Assembly (NCBI RefSeq): GCF_019175285.1
Contig: NC_056528.1
Span: 18,083,020 to 18,147,019, forward strand
From: Sceloporus undulatus
Lineage: Eukaryota > Chordata > Lepidosauria > Squamata > Phrynosomatidae
Length of the DNA stretch: 64,000 nucleotides
Direction: 5' to 3'
Numbering within the stretch: the stretch's first letter is position 1; every line of letters begins with the position of its first letter. Of this stretch, positions 48,401 to 60,519 are shown one piece after another. The position numbers and the translations under genes are program-made. A model generated the notes under the pieces. That model ran no database searches and was not told the DNA's origin. It saw only the letters and a list, made by a program, of their open reading frames with translations.

Positions 48401-48874
48401 TTGAAAGCTGGTCTCCAGAGTCATAGTCCAGAATTTCACAGGAGACAGCTGTAGCAGTTAAAGTAGAATAATAGCACTATAACAGTGCGATATTGTCCAT
48501 GGGCCCTCTAAAGTTTAGGCCAAATTTGATGTGTCTACATATTTAAGTGCCATAGTGATAGAACTGTTGAGGAGACAGGCACATATATACTTTTTATTAG
48601 CATAGGTACATATATTTATTAAGCAGGACTTGGTGTTTATGGGGGAAAGCACTGTAAATGTAAATCCATTAAAGATGGGAAGGGCAGGGGAAACAATAAA
48701 AGGTTATTTATCATCCTTTCTTTTGTTTTTGCTGTTTCTAGGCAAAAACAGAACTCTGAGATCCTTAAATCCCTAGAGAATGATCGGTGAGTATTTTATT
48801 TATTTATGGTATTTACAGTATATCTCAGGTGCTGTAGGCAACTCATGCAGGGAGTGTGTGTGTGTATGTATACA

Positions 48875-48911
<37 letters not shown>

Positions 48912-51900
48912 ATAGAGAAAGTGAAAGAGAGAACAAGGTGGCTTTGTAGGGCACAGTGCAAAGCTGGAATGTCAAAGGAGTTTCTCAATTGCCCATTCTG
49001 CAGTTGTGGTACTCTTGCTATCCCATCACAATGATTTCAGCCCTCTAGTTAGGCCCACATGCTAATGCTGTTCCCTCCAAAGTATAATCCAGCCAATGAA
49101 TGTTTTGGAGCCTTGCTGAAACAATGAACCATGGGACAGGCTAGTGTATTAGCCTTCTCAAGCTTGGTGCCTTCAAAATTTGTTCAGACTAAAATTCTCA
49201 TTGGACATGTTGTTTGGGATGATGCAAAGTGGAGTCCAACACATCTGGAGGATGAGTGGGAAGCTGACTTTCCACATCCTTCCAAGAGGGCAGTCTGTGG
49301 TGACTAGTATGGAAGGTGAGATGAAAAATAGGGGAGATGTTGCTCTTTGTCAACATGCCCTGCATAGTGACTGACTCTTCCTTATTGCTCCTAGGATCCG
49401 GATGGAGCAGCTGATGGCGATCACGCAGGAGGAGGCAGAGCAGCTGCGTAGGAAGGAAGTGGCTGGTGAGTGTGAAAGAAGGTGCTGTGAATGAGCCTCT
49501 GTCAAGTCCCATGTCTGTCCTGTTGTAGAGCTCCATGGCAAAGGCCAGGTGCAGGAATCCATTCTTGGTCCTTTAATTCTAGTTCATTTATGACAGATAT
49601 ATTGTGTCCTCTTCATCATCTTTTCTTGTCCTTAGCAACAAGAAGTAGGAGCTGAAACAAAATGGGTGCCAGCCATGCCCCTTTCTGGGATATTATATGC
49701 CATTCCACAAATACCTTATCCCTTCTGTTTTTAGGAAACTGATAGGAAAGTTCAATTTCAGTAGAGCCACTGATTTTTTCCCCCTTAAGCAGCCCCGGAG
49801 AACAACCTCTCTGCCTATTGCTGCCTCTCATCTTAACTTTGGAATAGACTAAGAGATCAGTAGGATTTTCTTAATCATAGTTAAGTCATTCTATTAAAAA
49901 TGCGAGGGCTACCCTTAGTTGGTGCTTGTATCTCCAAAAGGTGCTTCAGGTTCTGACAGTGAGGATTTGCACATTTTATCTCCCCCAACCAACAAAAGCA
50001 ATACTTTACTGGCTCCTTTCAAAGAGGTACATCCAAACCTTTCCCCTTTGGTCTGTTTCTTGTAGAACTATATTCATGTTCTCTTCTTTTAAAGATTTGC
50101 TTCCTCTTCTGGTTTGGAAGCTTCCTGGCTTCTTTCTCGGCAGGGTTTGGAACCGTTATTATATCTGGAAGGAAGTGATCTTATAACAGATTATTATATA
50201 TGTAGGAAATATAGGATAAAAAAAGTTTCCTGGGTCAGAAAGCTCTCAGCTATTGCGGTTTTGCTGTCTTTTAGCGGCCATGCAACAAATGCTCTCTGAG
50301 ACCTACAAGAACAAGCTCCTTCAGATGGCCTATGAGTCACGCCGGCAAGACTTGGTGAACCAGACTTATTCTAGGTAATGTTGGCAAGGAAGTGAACAGT
50401 AAGGATATTACTTATGCACTTAAAAAACTCTGTGATTCTATGAATGTGTGGTCTTCCAAATGTGGGACTGGAATCCCAAATATCTCTAACCAGCAATAGT
50501 TTGGAGATGACAGCTCAACAAATTAAGGCTTCCCAGGGGCAACATTTTCCCCATTTCTATGCACTATTACCTTAGCTCTCCCTACTGTCATTTGGGCTTC
50601 AGCCTCTGGAGCATTATGTTATCTGTCAAATGTATAAAAAACCTTTGTACTGACCTCCTGTGATAGTTCAAGGATCTGCCTCAACCTCTCTTGTAATTTG
50701 CTTTTATCGCCAAAGGTCTGACAGTAGTAACCTCTGGGATGTTTCTCTTGCAGCATAGCCAAGATGGATCAGAAGTTTCAGCAAATTCTGGCTTGGCAAC
50801 AGCTGGACCAGAACAAAGCTATCAGCCAGATCTTGCAAGAGGTATGGCCACCTCGGAGCAGAGAAAGGGCTGGGGGTGGCAGAAGGGGCACTTAAGCACA
50901 GGACAGGAGAGAGTGTACACAGAAGAAGCTGCCTTGGAAAACAATGAGCTGAAATGTGGTCCCTCTTGGTGTAAGACAGTTTTGGTATGACTATGAGAAG
51001 GGGAGATGTAAATTGGTAGAAGATCACATTTTTGCATGTAGGTTAGATTCTTTGGGGCCCTGGCTAAAAAGTTTTAAGATGGGCCAGGAAATACCTTGGT
51101 GAATAGCAAAAATATCTTAATTCACTAATAGTGTAGCTACACCAGTATGGTGTAGTGGTTTGAGTGTTGGAGTATGAATCTGGAAATTCCCTACTCAGTC
51201 ATGAAATCCATTGGATGAACTTGGGCAAGTCATATGCTCTCCGTTTTATGGGAAGGCAATGGTAGGTTTGCCTTAGACTCACCATAACTTGGAAACAACT
51301 TGAAGGAACAGAACAACAACACAGTGACTACTAATGTTAGATGGACCTATGGCTTGACTTGACACAAAGCACTCTCATGGGTTCTTATATATATATTAAT
51401 CTCCACCTTCTAGAGTGAAATGCAGAAGGCTGCCTTCGAAGCTCTCCAAGTAAAGAGAGACCTCATGCACTGCCAAATCCGAAATCAGGTGAGTGGAAGA
51501 TAGGATGCAATGGGGAAGAATACATCATGCCTTCTTTGTGTAGGCAGGCTCCTCAAACCCCATCCTGGAAAACCACATGTTGGGAAGAGGGAAGCTCTGT
51601 TAGCCCTGGCAAGCTGAATTGTTGGCTTTCCTTCCTTGGGAACCAGATAGGTATGCCTCATCTTCCAGAGGCTCCATTGCATTTCCATCCCACAGCTGCC
51701 CATAAAGCATCACCTCCATGATGGCGGTAGTTGTCTTGTTGTTTTTAATTTCTTTCTCTCACCAGCTGCTTGTTCAAATCCATTTTGAGCGACATGAAGG
51801 AAGCCCATGGCATATGGGCTGAATGTCTACCATCTATTGTTTAGAGAGCTCTTGCTGGAAGTTTGTGGAGCTTGGATTGGCACATTGTTCAAGGCCCAAG

Positions 51901-54900
51901 CTCACCTCATTACCCTTGGCTTAGCAGATCACCAAGGCTTTGTTTTTCTAACAGGGTTTGTCGAGGGTTTTCACTCACTTTCTTGTACTTTGGTGCTTTG
52001 CTGAACTCTGACAAGCTCTGGGTTATGCAGAAACCATGCCCAGTGCCTCTCAGAAGTGTCTGGGATTGCAACTTTTATCCAGTGGCATCTGAAAGCATCC
52101 CAGATGGTCAGTGCTTAACTGCTTATGCTTGAGGCCTCTTGGCACCTTCTTGGATACTTGGGGCTCAAAGCTTTCACTTGGTACTTTCTGGAGGTGTTCC
52201 AGATGCTTACCTAAACTCTCTTTGGCCCAAAAGGAGTGTCAACATGGTAGCAGTAGAACCCACACAGTTCAGTTAGGGCCAGAGCTGAATCAACTGAAAC
52301 ATTAAACTTTGCAAGTTTGAGTCCAGTGAACCAAAAACCTCCCAACTCCCCCCTTGTTTCATCTTTTGCCTAGATTAAGTTAATAGAGAGAGAGTTACTG
52401 CAGCTCACCCAGCTGGAGTTAAAGAGGCAGCAGTTGGACACAGAGGCTTTGCAGGTACGTTGGCCTTCTGCCCCTTTTGAATCGCCTACTTCTCCTTTGC
52501 ATCCTTCTTGCCCTGCCTGCCTTCTGCTTTTGCAGTCTCAGAGGAGGCTTGGTGGTTAGTTAGGAGTTGGGTTAGCAGGGGGATCTTCCTGGTTCCTATA
52601 GCTTGTGCACCACCTCCTGGACATTCCACCCAGTGTCAAAGATACTGAAATCCATCCATGGTACCTGGTAGGAATTTTCTACCCACTTCTGGGTTCAGAG
52701 CCCAGAATGTTAAGGGAGCAAGAGAGAAGGAACTAAAGCCTGCTGAGCATTTCACATTTCTTTCTACATCTTATTTTATGTTATTTTTTGGCTGGTTTTG
52801 CTTTGATTTCCACTCCTGCCCCTTCTGAATATCCACCAAAAGCAACATTCCAAAAAGCACGCTCCATCTCTCCAGTTGCGTCCACTCTGCTCAGTGGGCA
52901 GAGTCAGGGCTGCATGTGTTTTTGCAAATTTCTAGTCCATAGGAACAGCAGAAAAATGCCTGAAAGCATGTGGGCAAAGCTTGATAAATAATTCAAACAC
53001 AGTAAAGGTACTCGGGTGGAGTGGGAACCAGAATGCTATTCCTCCTTTATAGTTCCTTGTCCATAACAGCAACAAACACGACACCAAAACCTTGCAAGGT
53101 TTTGCATAGAATTAATTGGTTTCCATTATCAGTGCTAGCTGCAGCATTTAGCTTTTCCTAGACTCAGAATTTGGAAGCATGAAATACATGCAGCCCTGGA
53201 CAGAGCTCATATAGTCATGACCACCCAGAGTTTATCAGGCAAAAACTGACTCTTTTGGATGCATTTGCAGTGAGTTGCTTTGCAGAGAAAATTTGACATT
53301 TTTTTTTTTTGAGTGACCCTTTTTTAGAGGTCTTCATGGAACCCATATCCACTGGCAGTTCTAATCCAGTTTTGTGGTTCAGAGTTCCATATGAGAAGAA
53401 AATCTAGTTTGAGGCTGGACTTGGAGTCTGGTGGAGTCTCCTTATTTGGAGGTCTTTAAGCAAAGGCTGGATGGCCATTTGTCAGGGATGCTTTGAATGT
53501 GAGTTCCTACATGGCAGGAGGGTTGGACTTGGATGGCCTTTGGGTCTCTTCCAACTCTGTGATTCTAAGATCAAAATAAGTTTGTAGCTGCAGCCTCTTT
53601 TTATCTCCCTGTTGGATTAATTGTTGATAGACAGAAAATGATGTAATTATACTTCTTAATAATTATTCATATCCAACTGGGAATGCGTCATGTATAATGT
53701 GTGTTTCAGTTGAACACTAAGGGATTCAATTCTCTGTTTGGAATTATAAACTGTGCAGACCTCTTGTACATTGACATGCTAAGACAGTTAACACAATGAG
53801 ACTGTTCTGGTCATCCTTCAGGTGCTGGGGATGGAGGAAGCACACATCTGCATTTGCTTAAAGTTTTATACTTGCCTTGAACAGAAAACAGACAGAATTC
53901 TTGTGGAGTAGGGGAGCCCCAGATCATTTCAGAGTGCTCCAATTTAGCCAGTTTGATTGTTGTATTATGCATGGTAGGATAGGGCAACCGTGAGATTTGG
54001 CAAGAGAGGTGTGCATTTGTTTATGGGTGCAGGATCTGGTTTATATGCCTATATCATAATACATTTCAGGAGGTGATAGCAGAACAACGGCGAGCTTTGA
54101 GTTACCTGCTGCAGCAGTTGCTGAAAGAGAAGAAGCAGAGGGAAGAAGAACTGTTGGACATCTTGGTAAGATTGTCAGGAGTGCCTTCTCTGTGGGCTTG
54201 AAGTGAGAACAAGGCTAAGGCATAGAGCCATAGGAAACTGGCCATTTGTCTTGTCTGCACCCAGGACTTGCAGAATTGAAGTATGAGGACTTTTTCGTTG
54301 GTAGGGAGGAATAGGAGATTGGCTTTTCGTTCACTCTGGGCTGTTCTGTTCCCTCTGAGCTTAGCTGCAATGTTCACAGTACCTGATGGAGAAATGGATT
54401 TTCCTAGTCATCATCAGTGATTGTGAGCTATTCCTGATGTGAATCCCAGTGGTTTGTCATGAATAGACACCTGTTAATGCTACGCCAGGCTTGAATGCAA
54501 TGAAGATAAAAACTGACTAGAACTGGTTAGTTGATATGGATCTACACCAGTGCCTAGATGTGAGGACTTCAGGACACGACTATGAGGACTGCGTCCATGA
54601 ATGAACTTAGATACCTAAACCACTAACAAGTTGCCAGCCATGCATTTGTTAAGCTCTATCTTCACAGTTTTTTTCTTCTTCTTGTAGAAGGAGCTGGAAT
54701 CCAAGAGCGAGACCAAGCAGGAGAACTACTGGCTGATCCAGTACCAACGGTTGCTTGATCAAAAGCCACTTTCACTCCGGCTGCAGGTAACCAGCTAGCA
54801 TAGTCCAAAGAGACACTTGGTAGTGACACCACCTAGTTTGCAGTTCTTCCAAAGAGCAGATCCGTTGACCCCACTCAGTGCAATATCTGTGGCACCTTTT

Positions 54901-57142
54901 TCATCCATGGTCCATTCCAGACTGCAATAGGTTTTGGACTTGGGTCAAGCAACAGTGGTGAACCTCAATCTCTCCTTTCCTTTTTTTGGCAGGAGGAAGG
55001 CCTGGAACAGCAGTTGGTGAAGCTGCTGACCGAGCTCTCGGCTGATCAGTACATGCCCATCTTCGCTCATCATCGGATCTCACTCAAAATGCTCAGTTCC
55101 ATGGTCCCTGCTGACTTGGGAAAGGTACAAGGCATACAGTTGCCCTTACTCTCTGTGCATGGGGTTTGTGTGCTAGAATGGAAAAATGCAAAGGACCACA
55201 TGTGTGTGTGTGTGAGAGAGACCAAAACAACTGAGATTGGAATACTGTCACTACCAGAAAAGATGGAAATGTTTCAGGAAACTCAAAGATCTGCCAAATT
55301 TCCTTGCTTTATTTGAAACAACAACTTGCAGCCCTGAATATGCATGGATATATATTGCCTTCTTCCTGTTCTAAGTTGACGTGCTATACATTTTTTTGAC
55401 TTTATTTTAATATAGGATGAGCTGTCCACCCCAGCCTCATCCTGCAGTACTTAGGTGTGACAGACATTTAGTAAGAGAGACTGGGGAACCTTTGGCCATA
55501 TAGACGTTTTGGATTACCTATTCCACAACCCCTTGCTACTGTTCATGGTGGCTGGAGCTTTTGCCTGCTGAAGTCTGAAGATATGCTAGGCAAGCAAAGT
55601 ACAATGGAGAGAATGAACTTATTCAGAGCCTTACTGTTTTGTTTTGTGGCTTCTTGCAGATGGGAATAACTGAAACTGGCCTGCAACACTCCATCATTCG
55701 GAGAGCCCGAGAGATACAGGCAGTAGCTGAAACCATCCCAGGTAACATACATTTCTGAGGTTTTTGCTCTGCCGTAGGAACACAGAGACCTGCCACCACC
55801 TTCTTCTCAGTCACTATTGTTGTTATCTCTTTCTGTATATACATTCTTTCCTTACCCAGAATTGGGATTCAAGGTGTTTTTCAAAATTTAAATTAGACAC
55901 AGTTTTAAAAAAGGTAAAATATAAAAACCATGGAGTGTGCTATAAAAATCAGAGGAAAATATCTAAATCAGAGAGCTCTAGTGCCTCATCAAACTGTAAA
56001 ACCCAGGATTCTGCACGCCTATATCCCTTTTCTCCTCAACTGAGCCCCATTCCTCTGGTAGCTCTCAGCTTTCTTTCTGGTTTGCTTTCAGAACTGTTGA
56101 AACCCACGGAAGAGGTGGCACCTTCTGCTCCTGCCTCCAGCGAAGAGCCCCCTAGTGCTGAAGCTCCTTCTGCCCCACCACCAGAAGAGCAGCACTGCGA
56201 ATGTGTGGTCTGCATGGAGCGACAGGTAGGCTTCCCTGATAAGTGGAGCATTAAACATAATCTCCTGGTTGCTGGGAAGAAGGAGTACCTCCCCCCCATG
56301 TCCCGGGCATCAGTGCACTCAAGAATGCCAAGAATGATATGGCAGGTTGAAATCTTACTATACACACAGAGCTTCGAAAGTTACTTTTGGTATCTGCTCA
56401 TCTCAGAAACATTTACCCAGTACAACATTATCATTTTTAAAATCCCTTTTTGCTAAGCTCTGCACCAGGGATGGACTACTGTAAAAGACTGTGTATGTGT
56501 GAGTGCATTAGCCCTCCAGAGTATCGACTGCACTTGCTTTGGCAAAATAAACAAGTATCCTTTCTTTGCCCCCAGACGCCTTCTAGGAGACAGGGGATCA
56601 TGTTTAGAGACCTTATGAGGCAGAAATATTTTTTGAACATTTTTGCAAGTTTTCATTTTGACCCCTGGGGGTTCAAGGAGATGCCAAACATGGTGGAAAT
56701 GCCCTCCACACCGCCTAGAGATAATTATGGAGCAATTTGTTTTAATGACCCATGGGCGAAACTTCTGCCTATCTCTGCTATATACAGCACCATGTGGCTG
56801 CTGGACAGTAAATTTCTAAGGCTATTTCCAAGCCCTATCTGGAGATGCTGGAGATTAAACATGAGACTTTTTGCTTGTAAAGCATGCAGTCTACCACTGT
56901 GCTACAACCCTTATGTTTCTCTTTCACTGTTGAAGAAGACATGAGTTTATGGTGAGAGAGCTTTGGCTACAAATGACCCCAGCTGCACACGGCTTCTCTC
57001 CCTCTCTTCCTCCTAGGCCCAGGTGGTCTTCCTGAACTGCGGTCATGTCTGCTGTTGCCAGACCTGCTCTGATGCTTTGAACACCTGCCCACTGTGCCGC
57101 AAAGACATTATACACCGGATCCGCCTCTTCCACAGCGGCTAG
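42427..57142 (+). CDS. LRSAM1: LRSAM1, LRR and SAM RING E3 ligase
   Basis: E3 ligase that ubiquitinates TSG101 and marks intracellular bacteria for autophagy; in human it is a Charcot-Marie-Tooth 2P gene. Twenty-four coding exons: 42427-42498, 42829-42885, 43589-43633, 43859-43936, 44407-44475, 45312-45396, 45510-45631, 45767-45857, 46393-46523, 46640-46669, 47163-47285, 47779-47918, 48742-48786, 49395-49465, 50275-50374, 50754-50841, 51414-51488, 52374-52454, 54070-54165, 54688-54786, 54993-55124, 55660-55741, 56092-56225, 57017-57142. They sum to 2172 nt, so 723 aa, the human length, with all phases agreeing. Order: leucine-rich repeats (residues about 85-205), long coiled coil (about 250-560), SAM (about 568-635), two PSAP motifs (about 647-667), RING (about 674-712; [27 protein letters not shown]). 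The start begins [17 protein letters not shown]; human has MP at this point. All key RING ligands are present. Confidence 0.98.
43034..43399. mobile_element. GC-rich MITE with TTACAGACCGCC ends
   Basis: Inverted ends ATTACAGACCGCC (43039) and GGCGGTCTGTAA (43382) bound 365 bases rich in CpG, in LRSAM1 intron between exons 2 and 3. A hairpin ATGGCGGCGGCCG / CGGCCGCCGCCAT lies at 43260-43292. No transposase is present. Intact CpGs suggest a young or unmethylated insertion. Confidence 0.75.
44068..44285 (+). repeat. CR1 LINE 3' end
   Basis: AAAAACTTCCTGACTGTAAG, GGCTGGATGGCCATTTGTC and GATGGCCCTTGTGGTC, ending in the CR1 octamer-like tail TATGATTCTGTGATTATAT. Confidence 0.85.
46020..46125. repeat. 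hAT-like MITE copy in LRSAM1 intron
   Basis: CACAAAACTATAAATTCCAG, then TTCCATAGCAATGACACATG and GGCAGTTAAAGCGGTGTC. Confidence 0.65.
46848..47005 (-). repeat. Foldback MITE fragment followed by CR1 3' fragment
   Basis: CTGCAACTTCTTTCACACAG and CTACAAGACCCTTTTGCATA (46848-46915) match the 19325 element. CAATCATAGTATTGGAAGAG and GCCATCCAATTCAACCCCCT (46938-46993) are a reversed CR1 3' end. Confidence 0.7.
47535..47605 (-). repeat. Short 5S/tRNA-SINE fragment
   Basis: TTGTTGCCAACTGCCTTTGA and CCCTGACTCATGGCAACTTT resemble the shared SINE 3' tail. The match is brief. Confidence 0.4.
48225..48432 (-). repeat. MIR-like tRNA-headed SINE in LRSAM1 intron
   Basis: GGCCTTCAAGTTGTTTTCAA, GGGGTTTTCTTGGCAAAATT, GTGTGTGACTTGCCTAAGGT and GGATTTGAAAGCTGGTCTCC, a nearly full reverse copy. 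Confidence 0.8.
48854..48912. repeat. (GT)n microsatellite
   Basis: GT run with TATG interruptions in the intron after the exon ending at 48786. Confidence 0.9.
51140..51325 (+). repeat. MIR-like tRNA-headed SINE with intact head
   Basis: GTATGGTGTAGTGGTTTGAG (A-box-like head), then GAACTTGGGCAAGTCATATG and GGAAACAACTTGAAGGAACA with AACAACAAC tail. The head reads like a tRNA A box but the copy is not a tRNA gene. Confidence 0.75.
52500..54065. other. Longest LRSAM1 intron, mostly featureless
   Basis: Between the exons ending 52454 and starting 54070. A CR1 3' end lies at 53425-53572 (GGCTGGATGGCCATTTGTC, GGTCTCTTCCAACTCTGTG). I see nothing else to call. Confidence 0.6.
53425..53572 (+). repeat. 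CR1 LINE 3' end
   Basis: GGAGGTCTTTAAGCAAAGGC, GGATGGCCATTTGTCAGG, then CTCTTCCAACTCTGTGATTC with the octamer-like tail. Confidence 0.85.
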
Positions 57143-59290
57143 ACTGGACAGCCTTTGGCACTGTATGCCCACCCATCTCCCTTCCTCCAATGATGGATGG
57201 AGAACAGTGGTTCCCAGGATGGGTTGTGTGGTGGGAGGGCATGCCTGGAATTTGCACTACCTCCTTGCTTTTCGTATGCCTACTGCTTGTCATCATTGTC
57301 CTTGTCGTGTGCTCACTCAGCATGGCTGCCATTCCTCTTCATTTCCTTCAGCAGCTAGCTGAAGCCCACTGGTTAGCTCCATAACCATCCTGTTTGGGCA
57401 GAGTGTGCATGCAGGAAGAAGTTTAACCTGGCCGCAAAGGCTTACTGAAAGCCATCCCTAACTCTCATGGAACCTCCAAGAGCTGTTCTTTAGCTAGCAG
57501 TTCAGTTGTGTGAAATGAATATTTATAAATGCCAGGGAGGTAAACCCTGCAGACTCTAATGGAGGCAGAGTCCCTTACATTTGTCTACCAGAGAGAAATG
57601 TATGCAGAGGGAGATTTTCAGTCATCATAGGTGCTGCCATGGCTGCAGCCAGGAGGACACAGGGTGACATGTTTGTCTATTGCTCTGTGAAGAAGTAGTT
57701 GCCAGTTGTGGTCATCACCTTTGCCTGTTCTTAGGACAGACCATTGTAATGGTGGAGGCTGGTGGGCATAGTTCAATGCATCTGGCAGGTATGACTGATG
57801 TAGAGATGAGGCCAAGGTATTTTCATCCATTTGCTAGGCCATATTAGTAGTATGAACCCCTCTCTCTCAGAGGGAGGTTGCAGTCAATGGCCTATGTTGT
57901 CCTTTCCAACTCTGTGTTGTAGTGCCTGTGCTTTCTTTTCCATTAACTTAGAGAGGGAGTAGAGGAGTTACTGGATCAGCAAGAGGCAGCATCCCACCCC
58001 CATGGGCAAAGAGCTGCCACTCCTGCCCTGCCCACCTAATCCTTTCTGGGAATTTGTTGAAACCTAGGCAGATACGTAAGGTGGGCTCAGCAAGTGTGAG
58101 CACTGGTTGGGTGAAGGCTGTTCTGCCGCCCATGTGTTTTGCTAGTCAACAGTGCCTCTTGGTTAATTAGTCAGTAATTGACCTCTCATGGTGCCAAGTC
58201 AACACCTCTCTCAGGAGGAGCAAAAGGGGTGTAGGCTGCCCTTAACCCTGGCAGATTTCCTGTCAGGAGAAAGTGGACATGGGCGAAAAGAAGAGGTCCA
58301 ACGTAGTCCCTTCCTTGCTCATCCTTGGCCTGTGTGCTGGAGCAACAGGGAAGCCATGATCAAGAGGGAGGAAGGTGGAGCACAGGCCTCAAGCAAATCC
58401 AAATCAGTCCAATTCTACGGTGTGTCCTTCTTCCTATTCTTTCACCCAAAGCTGTTACTTTGTGCTCCTTTTAGCACCTGAATCACAGCAATTGCACATC
58501 TCAGTAGCTAGGGATGTGCTAGTGTTACACAATTGCAGCCTGGGCTTGGCAGCTCTTAACCCCCGCAGGGATCTTCCAAAAGTGCCAGAGGCCTGCTGTG
58601 GCCCAACCTAGTGGTTACCGTTGGTGTGGGGAAGCAGTAGGCTTCCCTTGAGAGGTTTCTCATCTCAGTCCCTTTTCCCTAGAACTCTTATTTTACCACC
58701 ACTCCAGAAAAGTATGGGGTGGTCACTTAGCACTTTTAAGGGACTGCAACTGCCAAAACTGTGCATGGCCCCTTTCATCTCACAGATAAGTAAGCTGATT
58801 CTTGCCTTACCAGCTATGGGGATTTGGCTTTGGAATCACCTCCCATCACTTGGCCCACAAGCTTCCTGGATTCAAATCCTTGTGCTTGAAATTTTTTTGT
58901 TGGAACTGTGGTTTGCTTTCATCATGCATGTTGTGACATCATGCTACTCATGGGCTCCCCCAGGTCATGTCTGTTTTCTGGGAACTGTAGTTTTTCAGCT
59001 GGTGTTGAGAAGCCTAATCATAATCTCCTGAAATACAGTTCCCCATGCTCTGGGTGAAAGAAAAGGAGCCACGATAAAGCCACATACAGGCCCTTACTTC
59101 TCATCTTGTCCTCAGCAGAGAAGATCACTCAAATTACCTCCATGTCTTGTTGGCTGTGACAGCAGCAGGTTAGCTGAGGGCTGTGATCTTGCCTTCACAT
59201 ATCCTGCATGAATATTTCTTTCCCAGTGTCAGGTCTCTCTTTAACTGTGATCTGTCTCATGTATCCAGTAGAGAAATAAAGGTATGAAGC
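57143..59290 (+). other. LRSAM1: Probable LRSAM1 3'UTR
   Basis: About 2.1 kb after the stop codon with no splice-supported coding sequence, few recognised repeats, and a canonical AATAAA at 59275-59280. Frames here (57094-57384, 58188-58481, 58621-59031) have no support. Confidence 0.5.
59275..59280 (+). terminator. Polyadenylation signal AATAAA
   Basis: The first canonical signal after the LRSAM1 stop codon that I find, 2.1 kb downstream and before the next gene. Confidence 0.5.
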
Positions 59291-59859
59291 TCCCTATTTC
59301 CTTCACATTTTTTCAAGAGAAACAGAGTGGCTAACCAATGTCTTCCATAGGATCAGTGCATTTAAACCACACAGATTAACAGCAGAGAAAGTCTTGTTCA
59401 CACTTCACGTCTGGCCACCGTTCACTAATTCCTTGCACCCACCCTAGCCACAAACAAAGCACACAGCCTCCTGTTAACAAGTCATCTATTAAGGATTAAA
59501 GTTCAGCTTCTGTGAGGCTCCGGGCACGAGACCCGCCATTATCTGCCAGCCAGAGGACTACAATTAACACTCCACAACACAGCTCATGTTATTTAGTTTT
59601 GGCTGGGAGATCTCAGAAGCCACTTCCACTCAGAGACTTGGGGTTTTTTTTAGAATCACTCCGATCAGGACAGTCTCTGAGTGCCACCTTTGTCTTGTGG
59701 TGAGAATGCTGCCTATTCAGGAAGAAGGGGAAAAGCCAAGGCCAGCCACAGCGGTTATGAAAATGGCTGTACTATTGTAGCACCAAAACGGGAACCCTCT
59801 CCTGTTCAGAGAAGTTGGTGTCCCTTCATCCAAGTCTCCTTCTCTCCCAATACGAAAAC

Positions 59860-60489
59860 ATGGCACTGCTGCCCCCCACTGAAGGGTGCATGGCCGAATG
59901 TGGGATCTGCTATGAGGCCTACAAAGAGGCCACCAGCGGGCAGGTGCCCAAACTTCTGTGGTGCGGCCACTCTCTCTGCCTGGCCTGCCTGGGGCAGTTG
60001 GTTGGACAGAGCAGAGCTTTCTCCTTCGTGGTGTGCCCTTTTTGCCGGATGGTGACCCTTGTGCCTGAAGGAGGGCTCCAGGCCTTACGGAACGATGAAC
60101 TTCTGCTCCAGCAAATGGCTTCCACCCAGGCAGTGATGAGGATGGATGATCAAGAGCCTGGAAATGCCCAAGACTCTGCCAGGGCTTCTAGCTGGGCTCT
60201 TGGAGACTCAGCCCCAGCTCTGGATTTTAATTACCAGCCCGGTTCGCCCATCTTTACTGTCAGCAGTTTCGTCCCAGCCTATGCAACAGCACATCGTCCT
60301 GGGATGGGGGTCTGGGGCAGGTTTCACCTCCAAGAGGTCCGCAGTGCTGTGCTGGTAGAACTCCCCCACAGAGCCTCCAGCCAAGATTCTGAGACTCCCA
60401 CGTCGGTGGAGAACCTGCGGCTCTGCTTCGCCGTAACCATCATTCTTCTCATTGTCTCCGTCTTCTTCGCCCTGGTCTTCTTGAAGTAG
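59860..60489 (+). CDS. Small tail-anchored RING finger protein
   Basis: A single-exon frame of 209 aa from ATG 59860 (context AAAACATGG). RING at residues about 10-62: CGICYEAYKE, CGHSLCLACLGQL and CPFCRM, with the C3HC4 ligand order. The middle (about 90-185) is Ser/Ala/Pro-rich and probably disordered. The C-terminus (about 187-207) is one hydrophobic helix, LCFAVTIILLIVSVFFALVF, followed by only a couple of residues, so a tail anchor in an internal membrane is likely. RNF222, RNF183 and RNF186 share this plan. The sequence fits none well enough for a symbol. Human RNF224 lies in 9q34.3 but, as I recall it, lacks a membrane segment. Codons upstream in the same frame to 59815 exist but lack the RING family's usual short N-terminus. 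Likely substrate and partner E2 are unknown. Confidence 0.8.
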   Translation: MALLPPTEGCMAECGICYEAYKEATSGQVPKLLWCGHSLCLACLGQLVGQSRAFSFVVCPFCRMVTLVPEGGLQALRNDELLLQQMASTQAVMRMDDQEPGNAQDSARASSWALGDSAPALDFNYQPGSPIFTVSSFVPAYATAHRPGMGVWGRFHLQEVRSAVLVELPHRASSQDSETPTSVENLRLCFAVTIILLIVSVFFALVFLK

Positions 60490-60519
60490 GATGGAAGGGC
60501 AAACCAGGGTGGGTGCAAG

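Noticed and set aside
51140-51200. tRNA gene
   Set aside because: The A and B box-like parts belong to SINE heads; no cloverleaf acceptor stem pairs.
55764-56456. 230-codon open frame read as one exon
   Set aside because: Only 56092-56225 is a real exon of LRSAM1, with acceptor and donor; the rest is intron read-through.
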